From a candidate division TM6 bacterium GW2011_GWF2_38_10 (GTDB taxonomy: Bacteria > Babelota > Babeliae > Babelales > RVW-14): 38,733 nucleotides of DNA. Location of the stretch: assembly GCA_000992305.1 (NCBI GenBank), contig LBTY01000006.1, positions 1 to 38,733 on the forward strand, in the 5' to 3' direction. The notes under the pieces were generated by a model. It had not been told where the DNA came from. It did no database searches and worked only from the letters and a program-made list of their open reading frames with translations. The first letter of the stretch is position 1; each line of letters starts with the position of its first letter. Below, piece after piece: positions 8,071-14,668 of the stretch. Position numbers and translations under genes: made by a program.

Positions 8071-8964
8071 TTATTCAAATAATAAATGGTGTACATATTC
8101 TTGAGCATTAAATACTTTAATGTCTTGTACATTTTCTCCAAACGTTACGTAGACAATGGGGAGTTGTAATTTTTCATTAATGGCAAAAATAATACCACCT
8201 TTTCCTGTCCCATCAAGTTTGGTGAGAATGAGCCCATCGAGTTTTGTTGCTTCGTGAAAAAGTTCGGCTTGGCGCAATGAATTTTGCCCGAGCATGGCAT
8301 CAATAACAATCCATGAGTGAATTTCTTCATTTGGAAGTTGTCGGTTGATGATTTTTCGTATTTTTTCTAACTCTTTCATGAGATTTACTTTTGTTTGCAA
8401 GCGGCCGGCGGTATCGATGATAAGATGGTCAAAGTGTTCATTTTTGAAGGTTGTGCATGCGTCGAATATAACTGATGCGGGATCCTGATTTTCTTTGCCT
8501 ATAAAAACGGGAACGCCTATACGGGATCCCCATTCTGCAAGTTGTTGTGTTGCAGCAGCGCGGAAGGTGTCTCCTGCCACAAGTAACACTTTTTTTCCTG
8601 ATTGTTGTAAAAGATGAGCATATTTACTGCCAAAGGTTGTTTTGCCGCTTCCATTGATTCCTACTAAAAGTGTTATTTTAGGAGTTAGCGAGGCTGGTTG
8701 GGCGTTGTTGAGATTGTTAAGCAGGAGATTTTCAAGTTCTTGTTTAGCTTGCTCCATGGTGGTTATTTTTTGTTGTGCTGTATCATTTTTAAGTTTTTCA
8801 ATAATTTTATTCGTGGTGATTGTGCCTGTGTCGGATTCGATAAGGAGGTCGTTGAGCTCTTTAAAAAATTGTTCATCTAAGGTGTTGCGGCTAAAAATAG
8901 AACTGATATGTGTGGTGAAACTTGTATAAATTTTTTTGATTTTTTCTTTGAGAAAATTAAACAT
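8071..8964 (-). CDS. ftsY: Signal recognition particle receptor FtsY
   Basis: GTPase that docks the signal recognition particle at the inner membrane for co-translational insertion. The 297-residue protein is essentially an NG domain: N-terminal helical bundle (1-95), P-loop GINGSGKTT, DTFRAAATQQL, DTAGRLQTK and TKLDGTGKGG. The acidic A domain found in E. coli FtsY is absent, as in many short FtsY proteins. An AGGTG site precedes the ATG. First gene of a three-gene minus-strand operon. Confidence 0.96.
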   Translation of the reverse strand: MFNFLKEKIKKIYTSFTTHISSIFSRNTLDEQFFKELNDLLIESDTGTITTNKIIEKLKNDTAQQKITTMEQAKQELENLLLNNLNNAQPASLTPKITLLVGINGSGKTTFGSKYAHLLQQSGKKVLLVAGDTFRAAATQQLAEWGSRIGVPVFIGKENQDPASVIFDACTTFKNEHFDHLIIDTAGRLQTKVNLMKELEKIRKIINRQLPNEEIHSWIVIDAMLGQNSLRQAELFHEATKLDGLILTKLDGTGKGGIIFAINEKLQLPIVYVTFGENVQDIKVFNAQEYVHHLLFE

Positions 8965-9000
8965 AGAACACCTTTGTTTTATAGTTTATCGAAGATATGT

Positions 9001-9023
9001 GGAGGGCAAGCCCCCTCTTTTTT
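9001..9023 (+). terminator. Orphan intrinsic-terminator-like hairpin
   Basis: GAGGG (9002-9006) pairs with CCCTC (9013-9017) and is followed directly by six T residues (9018-9023), so it would end transcription running rightward. No plus-strand gene lies upstream: it sits just outside the start of the leftward ftsY gene. It may be a relic or may block antisense transcription into the ComEC-like gene. Confidence 0.45.
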
Positions 9024-9037
9024 GATTATTCTTCTGG

Positions 9038-9049
9038 TTAGTATACTAA
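9038..9049. promoter_or_regulatory. 12-bp perfect palindrome
   Basis: TTAGTATACTAA is exactly self-complementary. It lies in the divergent region between ftsY and the ComEC-like gene, with a second palindrome 25 bp further on. A regulator site is possible but unproven. Confidence 0.35.
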
Positions 9050-9074
9050 TTTTTGACCTTTAACGCAAAGTAGT

Positions 9075-9092
9075 ATAGTTTGAACAAACTAT
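9075..9092. promoter_or_regulatory. 18-bp palindrome next to a TATAAT box (operator candidate)
   Basis: Arms ATAGTTTG and CAAACTAT are perfect inverted copies around a 2-bp spacer. A consensus TATAAT (9098-9103) begins 5 bp downstream, but no -35 is well placed. A dyad overlapping the -35 position of a promoter is the usual operator geometry. The TATAAT would put the transcript start about 10-15 nt before the preferred ATG of the ComEC-like gene. Confidence 0.4.
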
Positions 9093-9122
9093 GTCGTTAT
9101 AATGTGCATTGCGCGGGGGTAT

Positions 9123-10040
9123 ATGCCAAAAAATAAAGCATCAAAAATAGTTTATTATGTGAGCGATTTTATTCAAGCACAACTTGTGGTGACTTTGGCG
9201 TCGATGCCTATCATTATAGGCTGGGGGCTTTCTTTTTCGTGGGTTGCCTTTATTGGAAATTTTATTTTTGCACCATTTTTGCTTATTTTTTTATTGTTAG
9301 CATCGTTACTTTTTTTTGCACAACTTATGCAACTTCCTACGGCGTGGCTTGTTGCTGTGTGTAATTTTTTTGTTGGATGTTGGCAGTGGTTGCTTGCGCA
9401 AGGGTCGTGTGAGTGGCTTTTTGAATTTGCTCAGCCGCCGGGGTGGTTGTTGTATGGGCTTCCACTCGGAGCATTTGTGTGTATGCGATACGGCGGTCTG
9501 CGTACGCGTAGCGAGCGTATTGCGGTGTTAACTTTTTTTCTTGGTGTAAGCCTTATGGGTTTTGAATTATATTCACGGTACCAACGCTTGATGAGTGTTG
9601 ACTCAGTGGTGCTTTCGCCAAGCCCGTTATTGGATGTGCGGTGGAATGATTCGGCTCGATTAGTTGTTGTGGATAATGGTTTTTTTTCAAAATATGGATC
9701 GCCTGAAAATGTTGTTGCGTATGAGCTAAAACCTTTTTGGATCAAGAGGATTGGGACGGCGCATATCGCTACGGTTGTAATGACCAAGGTTGGACAGCGT
9801 GCTTTTGTAGGTGTGCGAGCGTTATGTTCATCGTTTTTGGTTGATGAGGTTGTTATGCCGTTTTTTAATCATACCTTAAGCAAATCCGCGTGGCGTGCAT
9901 TTTTTGATTTAAAGCGTGTGTTGGCTGATAAGCATATTACATTAACTCGAGTGCCGCTTAGCCAATGTTCTGCAGCAGTGTTGTTGGCAAAGCATTCTGA
10001 AAAACGATGTTATAAATATTTTGACACAGCGGCAGGGTGA
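9123..10040 (+). CDS. Truncated ComEC/Rec2-like membrane protein with eroded metallo-beta-lactamase domain
   Basis: Counted from the ATG at 9123 the protein is 305 residues; an ATG at 9102 would add seven. A GGGGGT purine run 3 nt before 9123 favours the shorter form. The first 120 or so residues resemble the last membrane spans of the ComEC competence channel, which moves single-stranded DNA into the cytosol. The rest follows the layout of ComEC's C-terminal beta-lactamase-like domain (VVVDNG, then KPFWIKRIG, then a TH.D.DH-like position). The zinc-binding histidines are lost: the site reads TKVGQRAFVG. The N-terminal half of ComEC is missing. The 3' end overlaps gpsA by 83 bp, tail to tail. 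It could be a decaying gene or a retained structural remnant. Family placement is from pattern only. Confidence 0.6.
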   Translation: MPKNKASKIVYYVSDFIQAQLVVTLASMPIIIGWGLSFSWVAFIGNFIFAPFLLIFLLLASLLFFAQLMQLPTAWLVAVCNFFVGCWQWLLAQGSCEWLFEFAQPPGWLLYGLPLGAFVCMRYGGLRTRSERIAVLTFFLGVSLMGFELYSRYQRLMSVDSVVLSPSPLLDVRWNDSARLVVVDNGFFSKYGSPENVVAYELKPFWIKRIGTAHIATVVMTKVGQRAFVGVRALCSSFLVDEVVMPFFNHTLSKSAWRAFFDLKRVLADKHITLTRVPLSQCSAAVLLAKHSEKRCYKYFDTAAG

Positions 10041-10950
10041 GGTTATAGCGCTTGCGTAATTGTTCTAGGCTGGTGAGCGTATTAATTCCTTCGGGTAAAT
10101 GGGAGTATGTTGCGGTAATCGTTTCAAAGCTTATTTTTTGTCCAAGATCGAATCCTAGTTTAAAATTTCTACTTTGAGTTCCGGTGCAGCATAGTACAAG
10201 ATCACCAAGTCCGGCAAGCCCATATATTGTTTCAGGCTGAGCTCCAAGAGCTTGTCCAAGCAGGGAAATTTCTGCAAGTCCTTGTGTAATAAGATAGGCG
10301 CGCGTATTTTCGTAAGCGCCGGCGCCGTGAGCTATGCCTGCTCCGATAGCTATAACATTTTTAAAGGCCCCGCCAATTTGTGTGCCGATAAGATCGGTAC
10401 TGATAAAAGAGGTAAAATAATCGTTGTCGAGTATTTTTTTTAGGGCATGGCCCGTTGCTGTGGATGTGGTTGCAAGTGTGGTAGCGGTAGTTGCTTGTAG
10501 TGCAAGATCGTGGGCAAAGTTGGGCCCGCCCAGGGTTGCTAAGGTAACATCGTGGCGAATGTTTTTTTTGATAATGTCACATGGAAGGTCGAGGGATGAA
10601 TATTCTATTCCCTTACTTAAATTAACAATGGTATGTGATGCGTCAAGATAGGGGGCCGCTTGTGCAAATACAGAGCTTATTGCTTTAACGGGGACAGCCT
10701 GAAAGATAATGGAGCTTTCTTTGCATGCACGTTCAATGCTTGTTGTGGCATGAATAGAGTGAGAAAGTTCTATCGATGGGAGATAGGTTGTGTTGCAATG
10801 GTGTGTGTTAATTGTTTGTGTCACTGTATCTTCATAGCACCAGATAAGAACCTGATAACCATTGTGTGCAAGCACCGTTGCCATTGCTGTTCCCCACGCA
10901 CCAGCGCCAATTATTGTTATGGGTGCTTTGGAATAAAGAGGTGTGCTCAT
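9958..10950 (-). CDS. gpsA: NAD(P)+-dependent glycerol-3-phosphate dehydrogenase
   Basis: Reduces dihydroxyacetone phosphate to sn-glycerol 3-phosphate, the backbone for phospholipids. The 330-residue protein shows the N-terminal nucleotide-binding GAGAWGTAMATVLA (15-28), VNLSKGIE, GGPNFA, the catalytic-region block GAFKNVIAIGAGIAHG and GLGDLVLCCTGTQSRNF. The length is normal. It starts 5 nt after uppS and is co-transcribed with it, a natural pairing of phospholipid and undecaprenyl lipid supply. Its last 27 codons overlap the convergent ComEC-like gene. Confidence 0.96.
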   Translation of the reverse strand: MSTPLYSKAPITIIGAGAWGTAMATVLAHNGYQVLIWCYEDTVTQTINTHHCNTTYLPSIELSHSIHATTSIERACKESSIIFQAVPVKAISSVFAQAAPYLDASHTIVNLSKGIEYSSLDLPCDIIKKNIRHDVTLATLGGPNFAHDLALQATTATTLATTSTATGHALKKILDNDYFTSFISTDLIGTQIGGAFKNVIAIGAGIAHGAGAYENTRAYLITQGLAEISLLGQALGAQPETIYGLAGLGDLVLCCTGTQSRNFKLGFDLGQKISFETITATYSHLPEGINTLTSLEQLRKRYNLTLPLCQNIYNIVFQNALPTTLLQNIG

Positions 10951-10955
10951 GGTCG

Positions 10956-11642
10956 TTAGCTTCCAAAATTTCGCTGCGTTGTTGCAAATGAGTCAATGCA
11001 GCTTTGAATGATTTCTTCTGAAACATCTGGCCAATTGCAATCTAAGAATGCAAATTCGCTATAGGCGGCTTGGAATGAGAGAAAGTTGCTGAGGCGTTTT
11101 ACACCGCTTGTTCTAATGATAAGGTCAGGATCTGGGGTTGCTTTGGTCCAGAGAAATTGCCGCAACGTTGATTCATTAATCGTTTGTGGATCGATTAATC
11201 CTTGTGCTACTTGTAGGGCGAGTTCTTTTGCTGCTGCGCCAATTTCTTGTTGGCCTCCATAGCAAAAAAGAAGATTCAGGGTGAGGGCATTAAGGTCTTT
11301 GGTTTGTTCATGGATGTTGTTTATTGCTTGCTTGCAATGTTCAGGAAAGGCTTGTTGATCGCCAATAAATTGAACTTTTATATTGTTCTCAATCAGTGAT
11401 GGAAGGTGCGTGCTAAATTCATCGGTGAGCAGAGAAAAAAGATAATTTTTTTCTGTTGAGCTGCGGTTAAAATTTTCAAGTGAAAAAGCATAAAAAGTAA
11501 GATAGCGAATGCTGTTTTTAAGGCAAACCTTAACGGCCGCATGAAAGGCATCAAGTCCTTTGCGGTGCCCAAGGTGGCTTTGTAATTTATGTGCTTGTGC
11601 CCAGCGTCGATTTCCATCTGGAATGATTGCAAGATGTAACAT
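10956..11642 (-). CDS. uppS: Isoprenyl (undecaprenyl) diphosphate synthase
   Basis: Cis-prenyltransferase that makes the C55 lipid carrier for peptidoglycan and surface glycans. The N-terminal signature reads PDGNRRWAQ, where the family usually has MDGNGRWA; the catalytic Asp and the RW are kept. Then come LGHRKG, LTFYAFSLENFNR and, near the C terminus, the DLIIRTSG block. The ATG at 11642 has GAGGAAG upstream and puts the signature at residues 6-13, as in other members, giving 228 aa. The frame extends upstream to 11714 but lacks a ribosome binding site there. Partner gene gpsA follows after 5 nt. Confidence 0.94.
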   Translation of the reverse strand: MLHLAIIPDGNRRWAQAHKLQSHLGHRKGLDAFHAAVKVCLKNSIRYLTFYAFSLENFNRSSTEKNYLFSLLTDEFSTHLPSLIENNIKVQFIGDQQAFPEHCKQAINNIHEQTKDLNALTLNLLFCYGGQQEIGAAAKELALQVAQGLIDPQTINESTLRQFLWTKATPDPDLIIRTSGVKRLSNFLSFQAAYSEFAFLDCNWPDVSEEIIQSCIDSFATTQRNFGS

Positions 11643-12056
11643 AAAAACTTCCTCTTCCTGTTTAACATGCATAATTTTACCACAAAGAGTATAGAAAAAA
11701 GGGTTAAGTTTCAATAAAAAATAATGAAAGCGGTTTTTGTTTTTTATTAAAATAATAATAGAATTGATATTTTTTACGTGTTTTTGTATATGAATATTTT
11801 AAAAATAATGAAAAGTGCTATTTGACATATAAATATACTTTTGTTATAGTAAGCTCATAGAAAAAAACAATGAAAATGTCGAAATACTGTACTTTTGATT
11901 GTATTTTTTTTTATCTTCTTAAAAAGAGGAAGGTAAAACCTTTGCGCCTTAATAACCGCCGTTTTCCAATTGCCCTGCACAGTATCGTATTTTTATCGTT
12001 TTATGTAAACAGTTGCATCAACTTATTAGGGTTGAAAACAACAGAAAGGGGTTATT
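11643..12056. other. Divergent promoter region and long leader between uppS and the HAD gene
   Basis: No convincing protein gene is present. A weak leftward promoter candidate for uppS (TTGAAA at 11714-11709, TATACT at 11693-11688, 15-bp spacing) and a strong rightward promoter (11822-11850) face away from each other. The rightward promoter would leave a leader of about 200 nt before the HAD gene. A 64-codon frame (11870-12064) fills this leader but has no ribosome binding site. I recognise no riboswitch class. Confidence 0.5.
11822..11850 (+). promoter_or_regulatory. Sigma-70-type promoter for the HAD gene
   Basis: A consensus TTGACA (11822-11827) and TATAGT (11845-11850) are separated by exactly 17 bp. 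Transcription would start near 11857, about 200 nt before the ATG. This is the best promoter match I found in the window. Confidence 0.75.
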
Positions 12057-12746
12057 ATGAATGATATAAAAAAGAAGGTAAAAGCAGTTATTTTTGACAT
12101 GGATGGAACTATTATTAACACAGAACATGTTTGGCGAAATGTTACGTTAAAGGTATTACAAGAGCAATGTAATTTAACGGATTTTCAGGAAGAACATGAA
12201 TTTTTTCTAAAATCTCTTTCGGGGATGGGGTTAAAAAGTGCTGCGGATGCAATGCGTTCGGCGTTTAACTTGGCTATTCCGACAGAAGATTTGATCAAAC
12301 GGAAAATAGAAATAGCTGATTCGCTATTTGATGCATCGATAGAATACATTAAAGGATTTGAAGTATTTCATAAGCGGTTGCAAGAAGAAATTATTCCAAC
12401 AAGTATCGCAACTAATGCTGATCCTTCAAATTTAAAACACATTGCTGCGGCGCTTAATTTTGAGCGGTTTTTTGGCAGCAATATGTATTGCATAGGTGAT
12501 GTTGGTTTTAGGGCAAAACCTGATCCAGCAGTTTTTTTGCATGCCGCAGAGCGGCTTGGTGCTAAGCCCGAAGAATGCGTTGTCTTTGAAGATTCTCTTT
12601 ATGGTTTTCAGGCGGCAAAGGCTGCAGGCATGCAATGTGTTGCTATCAAAAATAATTTAAATAAAGACCATCTTGGACTTGTTGCGCAGGCAATTGATGA
12701 TTATTCACAAGCTGAAGATGCCTTGAAGAAGATTATCACATCATAA
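12057..12746 (+). CDS. HAD-superfamily hydrolase, beta-phosphoglucomutase-like subgroup
   Basis: A 229-residue haloacid dehalogenase-fold phosphatase or phosphomutase. Motif I is DMDGT (14-18) with the two catalytic Asp residues, followed by the subgroup's IINTE. Motif II is in SIATNA, the motif III Lys is in AKPDP, and motif IV is VVFEDSLYGFQAAKAAG. The helical cap inserted after motif I fits subfamily I enzymes. The substrate (sugar phosphate, phosphoglycolate or other) cannot be set from sequence. AAAGGGG is 5 nt upstream. It has its own promoter and is monocistronic; the next gene is convergent. Confidence 0.88.
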   Translation: MNDIKKKVKAVIFDMDGTIINTEHVWRNVTLKVLQEQCNLTDFQEEHEFFLKSLSGMGLKSAADAMRSAFNLAIPTEDLIKRKIEIADSLFDASIEYIKGFEVFHKRLQEEIIPTSIATNADPSNLKHIAAALNFERFFGSNMYCIGDVGFRAKPDPAVFLHAAERLGAKPEECVVFEDSLYGFQAAKAAGMQCVAIKNNLNKDHLGLVAQAIDDYSQAEDALKKIITS

Positions 12747-12790
12747 AAATATGTTATGGTCGATTGTTAGAATTTCGTTCGCCCCCGCGG

Positions 12791-13762
12791 TTATAGTATA
12801 AGGTTATTGTGGTGCGAACGATTTTTCTCGGCCGTAAGAAGATGATCAAAGTAGTGAATCGTTTTTATCAGTCCTTGTTCTAAGGATATTTCTGGGTCCC
12901 AATTAAGTATTTTTTTTGCTTGTTCAATGACCGGCTTTCTTTGGCGTGGATCGTCTTGTGGGCGAGGGGCAAAACATATTTCTGAGCGGCTGTTGGTAAG
13001 GGTAATAACAAGATGAGCCAATTCAAGGAGCGTAAATTCATGAGGATTCCCTAAATTGATAGGTCCCATAATGTTTTGTGGGGTTTTGAGCATGCGCGTA
13101 ATGCCGCTTATTAGATCATCAACATAGCAAAAAGACCTCGTTTGTAGTCCATCTCCGTACATTGTTAACGGCTTGTTTTGGAGTGCTTGCACAATAAAAT
13201 TACTTACCACTCTTCCATCGTTGGGATCCATATAGGGCCCATAGGTGTTAAATATGCGAATAACTTTTATGGAAAGGTTATACATACGGTTATAATCAAA
13301 AAAAAGTGATTCAGCGCAGCGTTTTCCTTCATCATAACATGCTCGTATGCCAATGGGATTAACGCAGCCTTTATAACTTTCTGGTTGTGGGTGTTGTTCA
13401 GGGTCTCCATAGACTTCACTGGTTGATGCTTGCAAAATAAGCGCATTATTTTTTTTTGCAAGATCAAGCATGGAAAGCGCGCCCAATATACTTGTTTTGG
13501 TTGTGTAAATAGGATCTTTTTGATAATGCACCGGGGAGGCTGGGCATGCAAAGTTGAGTATCGCATCGGCCTCAAGGTTAATCGGGTGTGTAATGTCATG
13601 TTCTATAAAGGTAAAATTGGGGTGTTGAGTAAATGCTGCAATATTTTCAAGATTTCCTGTGTAAAGGTTATCGAGTGCAATGACCTGGTGATTTTCTTTA
13701 AGATAATGTTCGCACAAATGTCTGCCTAAAAAACCGGCCCCGCCGGTGATGATAATCTTCAT
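12791..13762 (-). CDS. UDP-glucuronate decarboxylase (UDP-xylose synthase type)
   Basis: Extended short-chain dehydrogenase that converts UDP-glucuronate to UDP-xylose using bound NAD+. The 323-residue protein has GGAGFLG (7-13), NFACPASPVHYQ (70-81), STSEVYGDPEQHPQ and the catalytic pair in YDEGKR (Tyr143, Lys147). It also has IRIFNTYGP, DGRVVSNFI, YGDGLQTRSFCYVDDL and the LGNP-EFT block. The ACPASP and DPEQHPQ-like blocks are typical of UXS enzymes rather than of dTDP-glucose dehydratases. A xylose donor implies xylose-containing surface glycans, but no glycosyltransferase is adjacent. It follows the methyltransferase gene by 17 nt. Confidence 0.88.
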   Translation of the reverse strand: MKIIITGGAGFLGRHLCEHYLKENHQVIALDNLYTGNLENIAAFTQHPNFTFIEHDITHPINLEADAILNFACPASPVHYQKDPIYTTKTSILGALSMLDLAKKNNALILQASTSEVYGDPEQHPQPESYKGCVNPIGIRACYDEGKRCAESLFFDYNRMYNLSIKVIRIFNTYGPYMDPNDGRVVSNFIVQALQNKPLTMYGDGLQTRSFCYVDDLISGITRMLKTPQNIMGPINLGNPHEFTLLELAHLVITLTNSRSEICFAPRPQDDPRQRKPVIEQAKKILNWDPEISLEQGLIKTIHYFDHLLTAEKNRSHHNNLIL

Positions 13763-13780
13763 GTTTTTTTATATCCTTTT

Positions 13781-14497
13781 TTATCCTTGAGGCTTTTGAT
13801 AAATGCCGTAAAGCGTTAATCCTATAGGAAGTTTTAATCCTTTTTTTATTAAAAAATTTTCAAATGTAATACTTTGATACATGAGCCAATTTACAATCTT
13901 ATGTGGAGTGTCGCTTTTGGTGGGCTTGTGTATTATTTTTTGTAGTAATCGTGTTACTAGTGCAAGGGGAAAGAGTGAGCAAAGCCAGTATCCAGTTGTG
14001 ATTTTTTTCCATGGGTGCAAAAGATTTTTTATTGCTTTTTTGTTATATCGACGAACGTGTTGTAGATGTTGATCATGGGGGCCAAAGAGCCACTGATGTG
14101 CAGGAACCGTATAAATAAAAAAGCCTCCAGGCTTTATTACTCTCAAGACTTCGCTCATGGCTTTGTGATCATGAGGAATATGTTCAAGTACATCAAATGC
14201 AAGCGCAATATCAAAACAATTATCTGGGTAACTCATTGCGCAAGCGTCATCATATTTTTTTTCAGCAACACGTTTGGCTGGGATAAGGTTCAGTGCATCT
14301 TGGTTAATATCAATGACATGGACGGCGCCAAAAGGTGTTATGGCTTCAAGGTCATCGCCCGTGCCTGCTCCAATATTGAGAATTTTTGAGGTTGCTGGTT
14401 GATTAATTGAGCGTATAAGGTGATGAATTAAATCTTTTTTCCCACGAATCCAAAAATGATTATGCATTGTGTTTTTTTGGTAATCTTTAAAATCCAC
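13781..14497 (-). CDS. Class I SAM-dependent methyltransferase
   Basis: A 238-residue methyltransferase of the UbiE/type 11 style. Motif I is ILNIGAGTGDD, the acidic residue after strand 2 is in HVIDINQDA, and the later block FDVLEHIPHD is followed by VLRVIKPGGFFIYTVP. The C-terminal part is more hydrophobic, with hints of membrane contact. The start is GTG, with GGAGATGTT directly upstream at good spacing. The substrate is unknown; pairing with the UDP-xylose synthase suggests a sugar or lipid-linked glycan, which is inference. Confidence 0.85.
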   Translation of the reverse strand: MDFKDYQKNTMHNHFWIRGKKDLIHHLIRSINQPATSKILNIGAGTGDDLEAITPFGAVHVIDINQDALNLIPAKRVAEKKYDDACAMSYPDNCFDIALAFDVLEHIPHDHKAMSEVLRVIKPGGFFIYTVPAHQWLFGPHDQHLQHVRRYNKKAIKNLLHPWKKITTGYWLCSLFPLALVTRLLQKIIHKPTKSDTPHKIVNWLMYQSITFENFLIKKGLKLPIGLTLYGIYQKPQG

Positions 14498-14593
14498 AAC
14501 ATCTCCTTTTTTATAGCCATATTATTTTTTGATAATATATGACATTGTATAACAAGAAGAATCTTTCTGCTATGTTTTTGCATGAGGATGAAT

Positions 14594-14651
14594 AATAAAA
14601 CAAGCAGCCGGGCGCTATCTTGCAAGATAGCGCCCGGCTGCTTGTTTTATT
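14594..14651. terminator. 58-bp perfect palindrome acting as terminator
   Basis: Both 29-nt arms match without a mismatch, centred between 14622 and 14623 (TTGCAA). The core GCAGCCGGGCGC is strikingly GC-rich against its surroundings, and the ends are A/T-rich, giving U-tracts either way. It lies 18 nt after the ankyrin gene stop and is its likely terminator. Confidence 0.85.
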
Positions 14652-14668
14652 GATTGTATTATCTTTTA

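Noticed and set aside
11870..12064. 64-codon frame in the HAD leader
   Set aside because: No ribosome binding site and no recognisable protein pattern. Kept only as a note on the leader region.
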